Made by a program: the position numbers and the translations under genes
Assembly (NCBI GenBank): GCA_001816835.1
Contig: MHDB01000020.1
Coordinates: 23,523-64,607, forward strand
Length of the DNA: 41,085 nucleotides
Direction: 5' to 3'
Source: Candidatus Woykebacteria bacterium RIFCSPLOWO2_01_FULL_43_14
GTDB taxonomy: Bacteria > Patescibacteriota > Microgenomatia > Woykebacterales > 2-01-FULL-43-14
Notes under the pieces: generated by a model
The model's database searches: none
What the model was told of the DNA's origin: nothing
Seen by the model: the letters and a program-made list of their open reading frames with translations, nothing else
Shown: piece by piece, positions 23,025-29,510 of the stretch
Numbering within the stretch: the first letter of the stretch is position 1
How the letters are laid out: each line of letters opens with the position of its first letter

Positions 23025-23054
23025 ACCATACCACCGCAGTTTAACTTTTGTCAA
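23025..23054 (-). promoter_or_regulatory. Promoter for the large candidate ncRNA
   Basis: Reverse strand perfect TTGACA (23049-23054), 18-bp spacer, TATGGT (23025-23030) with an extended TGG before it. Transcription would begin near 23018. Confidence 0.6.
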
Positions 23055-23059
23055 CTAAC

Positions 23060-23078
23060 CCTCACACCTGGTGTGAGG
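23060..23078. other. Perfect 9-bp hairpin downstream of the M24 gene
   Basis: CCTCACACC and GGTGTGAGG separated by one base. It lies between the M24 peptidase stop and the ncRNA promoter. No U-tract follows on either strand, so it is not a standard terminator; it may act as a 3' end or insulator. Confidence 0.4.
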
Positions 23079-23118
23079 TAGGTTCGCACATCTGGACAAT
23101 AATAATGGGAAGTCGTAA

Positions 23119-24246
23119 CTAAATTGTTACTTTAGAGATATCCTTTGGGGATTTAGTCAGAGTTTCGCAGCCTGATTTTGTCACAAGGACTAGGTCTTCA
23201 ATTCGTATCCCACCCCAACCAGGAATATAGATCCCAGGCTCGACTGAGATAACATTTCCTTCCTGCAAGACGTCTGTGGATCGAAGTGAAACTGACGGAA
23301 GCTCGTGAACTTCAAGTCCAATCCCATGACTTAACCCATGACCGTAAGGCTTATACCCAGCCTTTTCAACTACCTCACGGGCAGCAGCGTCTACTTCTTT
23401 ACTCTTTGCGCCAGGGTGAATACGCCTCATCGCAGACTCTTGGGCATCCCAAACTACTTGATAGACTTTTCGCTGATCAGCAGTCGGTTTACCCATAAAA
23501 ACTACGCGTGAAATATCAGAACAATACCCATTCACGACTGCGCCAAAGTCAAGCTGAAGCATATCTTGTTTTTGCAGTTGTGCTTTTCCTGGGTGGTAAT
23601 GAGGCATTGAAGAGTTTGCTCCAACGGCGACTATGAACGGATGCCAAGCAACACGCTCCGCGCCCTCTTCACGGATTAGTTTTTCGAGCAGCCAAGCTAT
23701 TTCTATTTCAGTTTGTCCCGGTTTTATAGCAACCAAAAGTTTGGCAAACGCTCGGTCAGCGATATCAACACTTTTTTGAATTTGCGCTATCTCGTAAGGA
23801 TCTTTGACGGATCGTACCTTCTCAATTACTCCCTGAGTACTCACCAAGTTAAGTTTGGCGGCTCGACTCCTGTCTCTGAGTTCTAACACCTGGCGATGAG
23901 TAATCTTGTGAGACTCGTAACCAACTCTTTCACCTTCGAACGACCGAGAATATGATTCCCAAAAACTATCAAATGGCGTGTCAATTTGGTTAACTTTTAC
24001 AGGAGGAGATTGGTTCTGTGCAAGCTCTGTATACCGAGAGTCAACAAAAAGGGTAACGCCATCCTCACTCACCAGGACCCACCCAGTACTGCCAGTAAAT
24101 CCAGTAAGATAGAGTCTATTGGCGGGGTCTTCAGTTAAGAAAAACTTCAGATTCTTCTTTTTCAGAGACTCTTTCAGTTTCCTGAGCCTCCCGGGATAAT
24201 CCGGGAGCATATCTTGGTGATCGTTTAAGTTTTGTTTCATCTTCAT
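23119..24246 (-). CDS. M24 family metallopeptidase (Xaa-Pro aminopeptidase-like)
   Basis: 375 residues. An N-terminal creatinase-like domain (about 20-140; LTEDPANRLYLTGFTGSTGWVLV) and a pita-bread catalytic domain hold all five metal ligands: Asp in LDFGAVVNGYCSD and the second Asp in the same segment, His in GHGLSHGIGLEVHE, Glu in EGNVISVEPGIY, and Glu in GGIRIEDLVLV. It removes N-terminal residues before proline. The start at 24246 overlaps the upstream gene by 116 bp. ATG 24210 (MLPDYPGRL) shortens this to 80 bp and is an equally good candidate. A 7-bp hairpin (CTCCCGG / CCGGGAG) sits within this overlap. Confidence 0.92.
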   Translation of the reverse strand: MKMKQNLNDHQDMLPDYPGRLRKLKESLKKKNLKFFLTEDPANRLYLTGFTGSTGWVLVSEDGVTLFVDSRYTELAQNQSPPVKVNQIDTPFDSFWESYSRSFEGERVGYESHKITHRQVLELRDRSRAAKLNLVSTQGVIEKVRSVKDPYEIAQIQKSVDIADRAFAKLLVAIKPGQTEIEIAWLLEKLIREEGAERVAWHPFIVAVGANSSMPHYHPGKAQLQKQDMLQLDFGAVVNGYCSDISRVVFMGKPTADQRKVYQVVWDAQESAMRRIHPGAKSKEVDAAAREVVEKAGYKPYGHGLSHGIGLEVHELPSVSLRSTDVLQEGNVISVEPGIYIPGWGGIRIEDLVLVTKSGCETLTKSPKDISKVTI

Positions 24247-24826
24247 CGTTTATAATAAGCGGATACTTTCTGGGTCTTCCTCGTGGTCGCTTTGGTTTGA
24301 GTTCGGCTGACGTGGCAGCCAGTAACTTACGGGGTCTCCCTCGCTCTCGTTTGATTATACCCAATACACGTAGTTCTTCCATCCCGACCATACGGCTTTC
24401 GCGACCTGAGCAATATGGACAGTACGGCCAATTGATTTGGCTCACTCGATTACAGGCAAGACAAACTTTCTTTAGGCTTTGGCTACAACTTGGACAAAAA
24501 ATGTAATCCTTCTCCAGCACAAACCCACAGGTGGGACAAATCCCCTCGAGTGACTCCTTGATCAAAAGTTTTTCTTCAAGTCTTTTCTGTGCGGATTCGG
24601 CCAGAGTTAGGCGTGGTCTTAAGAACATGTAAAGAAACAAGCCAAAAATCCCACCGACCAAGACCAAAAAGGCAGCTGAGATATGAACAGCTCTGCTCCT
24701 TGATCTATCTTTGATGTCCACCCAAGTATAAAGAATCAAACCAAACCAAATAAGACCAAGGTAAGTCGAGACGATCATCCAAATATATGGGGCTTTAAAT
24801 GCATTAACCACAAATTCCAAGCTCAT
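24131..24826 (-). CDS. Membrane protein with double zinc ribbon and AT-hook motifs
   Basis: 231 residues from ATG 24826, fixed by the promoter; an ATG at 24835 overlaps the -10 box. Order of parts: two membrane helices (about 13-34 and 47-67), a helical linker, and zinc ribbons with four CxxC pairs (CPTCGFVLEKDYIFCPSC, then CLACNRVSQINWPYCPYC, about 94-140). Then come two AT-hook-like cores, RERGRPRK (about 158-165) and RPRGRPRK (about 179-186), and an acidic tail. AT-hooks bind the minor groove of A/T-rich DNA. Their presence in a membrane protein suggests a membrane-tethered DNA or RNA contact, which is inference. No named family recognised. Its 3' end overlaps the M24 gene extensively. Confidence 0.75.
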   Translation of the reverse strand: MSLEFVVNAFKAPYIWMIVSTYLGLIWFGLILYTWVDIKDRSRSRAVHISAAFLVLVGGIFGLFLYMFLRPRLTLAESAQKRLEEKLLIKESLEGICPTCGFVLEKDYIFCPSCSQSLKKVCLACNRVSQINWPYCPYCSGRESRMVGMEELRVLGIIKRERGRPRKLLAATSAELKPKRPRGRPRKYPLIINDEDETKLKRSPRYAPGLSREAQETERVSEKEESEVFLN

Positions 24827-24834
24827 AAATAACA

Positions 24835-24863
24835 TTAATAACAGGTTGACTTTTACTTAACAA
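24835..24863 (-). promoter_or_regulatory. Promoter for the zinc-ribbon/AT-hook gene
   Basis: Reverse strand TTGTTA (24858-24863), 17-bp spacer, TATTAA (24835-24840), 8 bp to ATG 24826. It overlaps the divergent promoter at 24846-24874. Confidence 0.5.
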
Positions 24864-24874
24864 AAACATACAAT
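24846..24874 (+). promoter_or_regulatory. Promoter for the YdjM-like gene
   Basis: TTGACT (24846-24851), 17-bp spacer, TACAAT (24869-24874), 9 bp to the ATG at 24884. Leader of about 2-3 nt. Confidence 0.7.
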
Positions 24875-24883
24875 CGCAACTAT

Positions 24884-25309
24884 ATGCTTTCGACCCCTCA
24901 TCTGCTCGTTGGTGCCACTGTTGGTTCCCTAAGCGCAAATCCTTTATTAGCTTTTTTGGCAGGAATAGCTTCTCATTTTATCATGGACCTGATCCCTCAT
25001 TGGGAATGGAAACCGTCAAATCCAATGTATGTCTTTCTTGCTTTCTTTGACTTTTTCTTTGGGGCAGCTCTTCTTTTCGTGCTTACAATTAACTCCTCAG
25101 ATCCTTTTTTGGTCTGGGCAGGGGCGATGGGGGGAGTTTTTCCAGATATCCTTCAAGCTCCTTACTACCTACTACACCGTAAGGTAAAGGTCTTGGAACC
25201 ATTAAGATCTTTTCACGGGAGTATTCAGCGCTACAAGGTTCCGATATATGCTGGAGTGCTTACGCAAATTGTGACTCTGATCATCACTTCTTGGTTCCTC
25301 ACTCGTTAG
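24884..25309 (+). CDS. YdjM-like membrane-bound putative metal-dependent hydrolase
   Basis: 141 residues, about four membrane helices. Conserved polar residues are spread along the chain in the pattern of the YdjM/PF04307-type family: H6 in STPHLLVGATVG, HFIMDLIPHWEW (about 31-42), GGVFPDILQAPYYLLHRK (about 83-100) and FHGSIQRYK (about 109-117). The His/Asp set could coordinate a metal in the membrane. Exact function unknown. It has its own promoter and an almost leaderless start, and is followed directly by a CCTACAA-type repeat. Confidence 0.65.
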   Translation: MLSTPHLLVGATVGSLSANPLLAFLAGIASHFIMDLIPHWEWKPSNPMYVFLAFFDFFFGAALLFVLTINSSDPFLVWAGAMGGVFPDILQAPYYLLHRKVKVLEPLRSFHGSIQRYKVPIYAGVLTQIVTLIITSWFLTR

Positions 25310-25378
25310 GTGGTAGATTGTAGGTTTTAGGTTGTAGGAGAAAGTTGCTACAACCTACAAACTATAACCTACAACCTC
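25307..25378. repeat. Second copy of the CCTACAA/ACCT inverted repeat
   Basis: Left arm TTGTAGGTTTTAGGTTGTAGG-like and right arm CTACAACCTACAAAC then TATAACCTACAACCT, around GAGAAAGTTGC. It overlaps the stop of the upstream gene and fills the whole gap to efp. Same architecture as 19249-19336. Confidence 0.7.
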
Positions 25379-25942
25379 TCATCTAGCCACACGCTCGATA
25401 TAACTACCCTGACGAGTATCAACTTTGATAACGTCACCCTCGTGAATAAATAATGGTACACTTATTACCAGCCCATTTTCAAGTGTTGCGGGTTTAAGAA
25501 CATTGGAAACGGAATTTCCCCTCTCTCCTGGACCAGTCTCAGTAACCTTAAACTCGATACTATTAGGAAGGTCAACACTTAAAGGCTGCTCATCCCAAGT
25601 GATCAAGCTTACTACCATGCCTTCTTTAAGGAATTTATCTACCCCGCCTAGCTGGTTTTTTGGGAGAGAAAATTGTTCATAAGTGCCCACATCCATAAAA
25701 GTAAAGTTTTCACCGTCAGCGTAAAGGTAGGAAACTTTTTTCTTTTCCACGTTAGCTTCCTCTACACGAGCGTTTGAAATGTAGGATTTTTCGATAATCG
25801 CGCCTGTTTTAAGGTTACGCGCTTTTAACTTCACGTTGGCACTTCCCCGACCCACTTTCACAAACTCATAATTCAAAACAATCCAAGGACTCTCATCTTC
25901 CTGGAACATCGTCCCGTTTCGTAAATCAGTAACTGAAATCAT
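25379..25942 (-). CDS. efp: Translation elongation factor P
   Basis: 187 residues from ATG 25942; the promoter excludes the further start at 25981. Three beta-barrel domains: KOW-like domain I (1-65), then OB domains II and III (EFKVTETGPGERGNSVSNVLKPATLENGLVISVPLFIHEGDVIKVDTRQGSYIER). EF-P rescues ribosomes stalled on polyproline. The tip that reaches the P-site tRNA reads VKVGRGSAN, with Arg in the position of the modified Lys34 of E. coli (VKPGKGQAF). Arg at the tip is known from the EarP-rhamnosylated class; no modification gene is nearby. Leaderless start. Confidence 0.95.
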   Translation of the reverse strand: MISVTDLRNGTMFQEDESPWIVLNYEFVKVGRGSANVKLKARNLKTGAIIEKSYISNARVEEANVEKKKVSYLYADGENFTFMDVGTYEQFSLPKNQLGGVDKFLKEGMVVSLITWDEQPLSVDLPNSIEFKVTETGPGERGNSVSNVLKPATLENGLVISVPLFIHEGDVIKVDTRQGSYIERVAR

Positions 25943-25952
25943 AAGTGCGAAA

Positions 25953-25981
25953 ATTCTAACACCTCGAGAAATTTTTTGCAA
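25953..25981 (-). promoter_or_regulatory. Promoter for efp
   Basis: Reverse strand TTGCAA (25976-25981), 17-bp spacer, TAGAAT (25953-25958), 10 bp to the ATG at 25942. Confidence 0.65.
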
Positions 25982-25998
25982 AAACTCAGCCTATCCGC

Positions 25999-26027
25999 TA
26001 GTTATGGGGCTTTTGTCATGGTATAAT
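25999..26027 (+). promoter_or_regulatory. Promoter for tRNA-Leu
   Basis: TAGTTA (25999-26004), 17-bp spacer, perfect TATAAT (26022-26027) with extended TGG. Transcription starts near 26034, ten bases before the mature tRNA. Confidence 0.65.
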
Positions 26028-26043
26028 TACTTTCTAAAACTGC

Positions 26044-26128
26044 GCCGCTGTGGTGGAACTGGCAGACACGCACGACTCAAAATCGTGTGCCTCACGGCAT
26101 GTCGGTTCGACTCCGACCAGCGGCACCA
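26044..26128 (+). tRNA. tRNA-Leu (anticodon CAA)
   Basis: 85 nt. Acceptor GCCGCTG pairs with CAGCGGC, followed by an encoded ACCA end. D-arm with TGGCAGA, anticodon stem CACGA/TCGTG around loop CTCAAAA (anticodon CAA, reading UUG), and the long variable arm of class II tRNAs (TGCCTCACGGCAT). T-arm GTCGG-TTCGACT-CCGAC. All stems pair. Confidence 0.97.
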
Positions 26129-26164
26129 CCCCCTTATCGATTACACCCGCAACAAAATCTTTAG

Positions 26165-26193
26165 TTGACAGACGAAGCAAAAATCGCTAGACT
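26165..26193 (+). promoter_or_regulatory. Promoter for the 117-aa protein gene
   Basis: Perfect TTGACA (26165-26170), 17-bp spacer, TAGACT (26188-26193). The leader of about 45 nt contains a GTGCTC / GAGCAC inverted repeat and a GGGAG ribosome site just before the ATG. Confidence 0.65.
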
Positions 26194-26244
26194 AATAATC
26201 TGTGCTCAAATTTCTCAATCACTCGGAGCACCTAAGGGAGAGCT

Positions 26245-26598
26245 ATGTACCAAGTGCATGCGCAGCCAGTCGCGTCCGTGACACCCCCAAAGACAGGTCA
26301 TGGAAAGACTGATCAGACGTGCCCACTAGCATTTCAAACCCTCGAGATATATTCAGCACTTATGGAATTCGCGAAGGTTGGGGATCAGCGAACATTACGC
26401 GCGCTTTATCAGGCATGTCAAACACCAAGTCACAAAATAGAAGACACCTGCGCGGCCATTGCGGTAATGATGTCAGCCATTCCTTTTGATTATGTAGATC
26501 GTCGAGTTAAGGCAGACGCAGTTGAAGTAACTGGAAAGCTTTTGGAAGAAAGAGATCGGACCATTGTAGTAAGACCTTTAGAGACTCTCCAAGTCTAA
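26245..26598 (+). CDS. Small soluble protein of unknown function
   Basis: 117 residues with no membrane helix. A disordered N terminus of about 27 residues is followed by a mostly helical domain (about 30-105; LEIYSALMEFAKVGDQRTLRALYQACQT, AAIAVMMSAIPFDYVDRRVKADAVEVTGKLLEERDR). Three cysteines. No family recognised. It is a complete single-gene unit: promoter, hairpin-bearing leader with GGGAG, coding region and terminator. That supports expression. Flanked by tRNA-Leu and dnaB. Confidence 0.6.
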   Translation: MYQVHAQPVASVTPPKTGHGKTDQTCPLAFQTLEIYSALMEFAKVGDQRTLRALYQACQTPSHKIEDTCAAIAVMMSAIPFDYVDRRVKADAVEVTGKLLEERDRTIVVRPLETLQV

Positions 26599-26601
26599 TC
26601 T

Positions 26602-26638
26602 AACCCTCGTTTGATACTTTCAACCGGGGGTTTCTTTT
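26602..26638 (+). terminator. Terminator of the 117-aa protein gene
   Basis: Stem AACCCTCG / CGGGGGTT (one wobble) with an inner TTGA/TCAA pairing, then TTTCTTTTT. Confidence 0.75.
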
Positions 26639-26728
26639 TGGCCTTCAGGCCAACCACGCGAAGCTCTCCGCGAAGTGTGGTAACCTTCAGGCCAACCACG
26701 CGAAGTCCAGCGCGGGCGAAGTGGGGTT
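26639..26728. repeat. Duplicated GC-rich hairpin repeat
   Basis: A 22-bp direct repeat beginning CCTTCAGGCCAACCACGCGA occurs at 26642-26663 and 26684-26705 (period 42). Each copy can fold through GGCC-TTCA-GGCC and CCAC...GTGG. It shares a 13-mer with the 9530-9667 repeat. Too short and too few copies for CRISPR. Confidence 0.7.
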
Positions 26729-26729
26729 T

Positions 26730-28067
26730 TTAACTAGTAGCTACTTTGACCGGAGCTGCGTGTTGACGATCGAGAGGGTAAAAGCGGCGGCGCTCCCCCT
26801 TGAATTTGAGATCAACTTCCCCAAGTGGTCCTGAGCGGTGTTTGGCAATGGTTAGCTTTATATCTTCACGCATCTCGGGATCTTCCCGGTGCAAGAACAT
26901 AACTACATCAGCGTCTTGCTCAATCGCCCCTGACTCACGCAAATCTGAAAGCTGAGGAGCTTTATTACCTCCCCGGATTTCAATCGCACGTGATAGCTGA
27001 GATAAGGAAAGCACGGGAATCTTCAGTTCTCGAGCCAGGTTTTTCAAAGATTGAGAAATTTCACTGACTTCCTGTACCCTATTCTCGAGATTGCGAGGGC
27101 CTTTTACTAACTGTAAGTAATCAACAATCAACAAGTCCAATCCGTGTTCCATCTGCAATCGTCTGGCTTTGGTCCTCATTTCCATTATGGATATCCCTGG
27201 GGTGTCATCGATAAAAAGCGGTGCCTCCGCCAGCTCACCCATGGCATCAGACAAACGACTAAAATCATCTTCGGTAAGGTTCCCGGTTGTCAATTTCCAG
27301 GCATCAACATTGGCTTCACTGGCCAACATAAGGTCCACCAATTGTTCTTTAGACATTTCCAAGGAAAATATCCCCACCTTAACTCTTTCTTTGGTAGCAG
27401 CTTGTTGGGCTATGTTCATGGCTAAAGTCGTCTTACCCATCGACGGACGGGCGGCCAGAATAATCAAGGTTGAGTCCTGTAAACCAGAAAGAACTTTATC
27501 CAAATCCTTAAATCCGGTGGCAACCCCTCGCAAACCGCCTTTTTTCTGGTGCATTTCTTCGAGTCTGTCAAAGCTTTCCGCCAAGGCATCTTTGATAGGA
27601 ATAAAATTACGCGTCACATGCTCTTGAGAAATCGCGAATAGTTCCCTTTCGGATTCATCCAGAAGATCCCGAACTTCTTTCCCCTCTTCAAAAGCCCATT
27701 CAGTAATCCGGGCAGCAGAGCTAATCAATCTTCTTTTGGTTGCTCTGTCTTTGACGATGTAAGCGTAATTTTCAACATGGGCGGACGTGGGAACGATATT
27801 GACCAAGGTTGTCAGGTATCCTGCCCCACCCACAAAATCATACTTATCTCGAATTTTTAGTTCGTCAGTCAGGGTAACCAGATCAATTGGTTGCCGCTTT
27901 TCATAAAGAGCGCTAATAGCACTATAAACTTCTGAGTGAATTGGTTTGTAAAAATGGTCGGGGTGTATAATGGGGGCAACCTTAACAACAGCGTCCTTGT
28001 CAATCAGGAGTGCTCCAAGAACGGCCTGCTCAGCCTCAACATTTTGAGGAGGTACTTTAGCTTCCAT
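26730..28067 (-). CDS. dnaB: Replicative DNA helicase DnaB
   Basis: 445 residues, full length. N-terminal helical collar domain (1-150; NVEAEQAVLGALLIDKDAV) and RecA-fold helicase domain with Walker A AARPSMGKTTLAMN (about 205-218), Walker B LDLLIVDYLQLV (about 303-314), LSQLSRAIEIR and the arginine-finger region LRESGAIEQDADVVMFLHR. Hexameric 5'-3' helicase that unwinds the fork. It has an AGAGG ribosome site. The preceding hydrolase stop overlaps a plausible extended -10 box (TGATACACT). Confidence 0.97.
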   Translation of the reverse strand: MEAKVPPQNVEAEQAVLGALLIDKDAVVKVAPIIHPDHFYKPIHSEVYSAISALYEKRQPIDLVTLTDELKIRDKYDFVGGAGYLTTLVNIVPTSAHVENYAYIVKDRATKRRLISSAARITEWAFEEGKEVRDLLDESERELFAISQEHVTRNFIPIKDALAESFDRLEEMHQKKGGLRGVATGFKDLDKVLSGLQDSTLIILAARPSMGKTTLAMNIAQQAATKERVKVGIFSLEMSKEQLVDLMLASEANVDAWKLTTGNLTEDDFSRLSDAMGELAEAPLFIDDTPGISIMEMRTKARRLQMEHGLDLLIVDYLQLVKGPRNLENRVQEVSEISQSLKNLARELKIPVLSLSQLSRAIEIRGGNKAPQLSDLRESGAIEQDADVVMFLHREDPEMREDIKLTIAKHRSGPLGEVDLKFKGERRRFYPLDRQHAAPVKVATS

Positions 28068-28111
28068 ATAAACAAACCTCTTGTGGTGGAATCAGAACGT
28101 TAGCCATAAAT

Positions 28112-28693
28112 CTAGTGTATCATGTTTAAAACGGCGCTCAAAGCACTTGGCAATTCAGTGATGTTGTCACTGCCACTAAAGTGACCCTTGTCATGTTCGA
28201 TCAGAGGAGTTGTTTCGAGACGGGTTTGAAAAATGTCTGCATCAGTAAGCGGGACACATCCATCGTTATCAGAAAAAATAGTAGTAATTTGATTTGTATG
28301 TGTTTTTATTTTCTCCCAATTGATAGGGGTTGTAAGCCATGGGTGAGCGATCTTTTTGTCCTCTGGGGTTGGAACACACTCTGGAAGCAAATGTACCCAC
28401 GGAGCAACAAGAACAACACCACCTACTTTTTTACCAGAGGGCAAACTTTCCAGGTACCGCAAAATCGTTTGGCAACCAATTGAGTGTCCAACGAAGTATG
28501 TTGTTTCGTTTATTTCTCCTACAAGTTTAGTAAGGAGCTGTACCCACGTCTCAATTTTGGGATGTTCGGTATCGGGCATGGAAGGATTATAAACTTCGCA
28601 TCCTTTATCTTCGAGTTGACTTTTTAACCACGGAATCCAATCATCCTGAGGATACGCTCCCCAACCATGGACGATAAAAACTCTAGGATTCAT
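28112..28693 (-). CDS. RBBP9/YdeN-type serine hydrolase
   Basis: 193 residues from ATG 28693; the frame extends 5 codons upstream to a TTG. Small alpha/beta hydrolase: oxyanion region VFIVHGWGAYPQDDW at the N terminus, nucleophile elbow VGHSIGCQ (Ser about 71), acid in IFSDNDGCVPL, and catalytic His in DKGHFSG. This is the RBBP9/YdeN family of serine hydrolases; the natural substrate is unknown. The ATG follows the MBL-fold gene stop by one base, so the two genes are coupled. Confidence 0.88.
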   Translation of the reverse strand: MNPRVFIVHGWGAYPQDDWIPWLKSQLEDKGCEVYNPSMPDTEHPKIETWVQLLTKLVGEINETTYFVGHSIGCQTILRYLESLPSGKKVGGVVLVAPWVHLLPECVPTPEDKKIAHPWLTTPINWEKIKTHTNQITTIFSDNDGCVPLTDADIFQTRLETTPLIEHDKGHFSGSDNITELPSALSAVLNMIH

Positions 28694-28694
28694 A

Positions 28695-29333
28695 CTATGA
28701 TCGTTCAAGTACTACAACTTGGGATTCTTCGGGGAGTTTGTCTTTGGTAATAACAAGTTTGGAAACTGGGGTAACGGATTCTTTGGCCATTTCTTTGAGG
28801 AATTTATCAACCCCTTCTAGTTGGTATTTCAACCCTTCTACCTGGTAATGCATTGGAATCACTACCTTAGCCTCTAATTCAGCAGCTATTTTGGCCGCGG
28901 TGTGAGCTTCGATGGTATAAACCCCACCCACAGGTATGAGTAGGACATCCACGTTCCCAAACTCTTCCAGCTGCTCGGAGGAAAGATCATGGCCAATATC
29001 CCCGAGATGGGCAATATTTACATCATCTACTGTAATATTGTATATGGTATTTTTTCCCCGCTCCGCGCCACCTTTGTCGTCGTGAAATGTAGCCATGCCA
29101 ACCACATTTACTCCCTTAACTTCATATTCACCCGGGCCTTGAATAAGGTAAGGTGAGCCTTCTATAGAAGAGGGATTATTGTGGTCAGAGTGACTATGAC
29201 TAACTGTAATTAAATCTGCACTCAGTTTGGGGAGTTTTAAACCAGTTGAATTTGAATCAAACGGGTCTGTAATGACCGTAGCAAACTTTCCTTTTAACCG
29301 AAAACACGAGTGTCCAATCCAACTTATTTCCAT
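28695..29333 (-). CDS. MBL-fold metal-dependent hydrolase
   Basis: 212 residues from ATG 29333. An open frame continues 64 codons upstream, but the promoter lies inside it. The metallo-beta-lactamase fold shows HSHSDH (about 46-51; the H-x-H-x-D-H motif), GPGEYEVKGVNVVG, HLGDIGHDLS (about 105-114) and IPMHYQVEG (about 159-167). It resembles the UPF0173/UlaG-like branch often annotated only as metal-dependent hydrolase. Substrate unknown. Cotranscribed with the serine hydrolase gene. Confidence 0.9.
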   Translation of the reverse strand: MEISWIGHSCFRLKGKFATVITDPFDSNSTGLKLPKLSADLITVSHSHSDHNNPSSIEGSPYLIQGPGEYEVKGVNVVGMATFHDDKGGAERGKNTIYNITVDDVNIAHLGDIGHDLSSEQLEEFGNVDVLLIPVGGVYTIEAHTAAKIAAELEAKVVIPMHYQVEGLKYQLEGVDKFLKEMAKESVTPVSKLVITKDKLPEESQVVVLERS

Positions 29334-29340
29334 ACAGTTT

Positions 29341-29369
29341 ATTGTATTGGAAAATGTATCCAGATTCAA
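29341..29369 (-). promoter_or_regulatory. Promoter deciding the MBL-fold gene start
   Basis: Reverse strand TTGAAT (29364-29369), 17-bp spacer, TACAAT (29341-29346), 7 bp to ATG 29333. Leaderless. Confidence 0.7.
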
Positions 29370-29435
29370 CCCACCAACTCGTAAGAAGCCGCACAACCCT
29401 CCATACACCTCGGGAGTTGTATATTTGGCATATAT

Positions 29436-29465
29436 AAGGTGACACCCTCGCGAGGGTGTCACCTT
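29436..29465. promoter_or_regulatory. 30-bp perfect palindrome between hisS and the MBL gene
   Basis: A perfect inverted repeat without spacer, centred between 29450 and 29451 on CTCG/CGAG (half-site AAGGTGACACCCTCG). It lies about 45 bp before the hisS start codon and about 70 bp behind the divergent promoter. It could be an operator for a dimeric regulator or a transcription barrier. No U-tract of note follows. Confidence 0.6.
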
Positions 29466-29495
29466 TGGAAATTTGTAAACATTTGCTGCCTGGTA

Positions 29496-29504
29496 TGCTA
29501 CAAT
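29496..29504 (+). promoter_or_regulatory. Extended -10 promoter for hisS
   Basis: TGCTACAAT, 6 bp before the ATG at 29511. The only -35-like TTGTAA (29473-29478) is 20 bp away, so the extended -10 is the main element. Confidence 0.55.
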
Positions 29505-29510
29505 GTTTGC

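Noticed and set aside
22870..23058. Open frame of 62 codons on the plus strand
   Set aside because: It lies opposite the structured RNA candidate; the sequence is low in hydrophobic periodicity and has no ribosome site.
26639..26728. CRISPR-like array
   Set aside because: Only two 22-bp repeats with a 20-bp gap, themselves palindromic, and no cas genes.
28181..28592. Several plus-strand open frames of 63-100 codons
   Set aside because: They are opposite-strand shadows of the serine hydrolase gene, whose catalytic motifs are clear.
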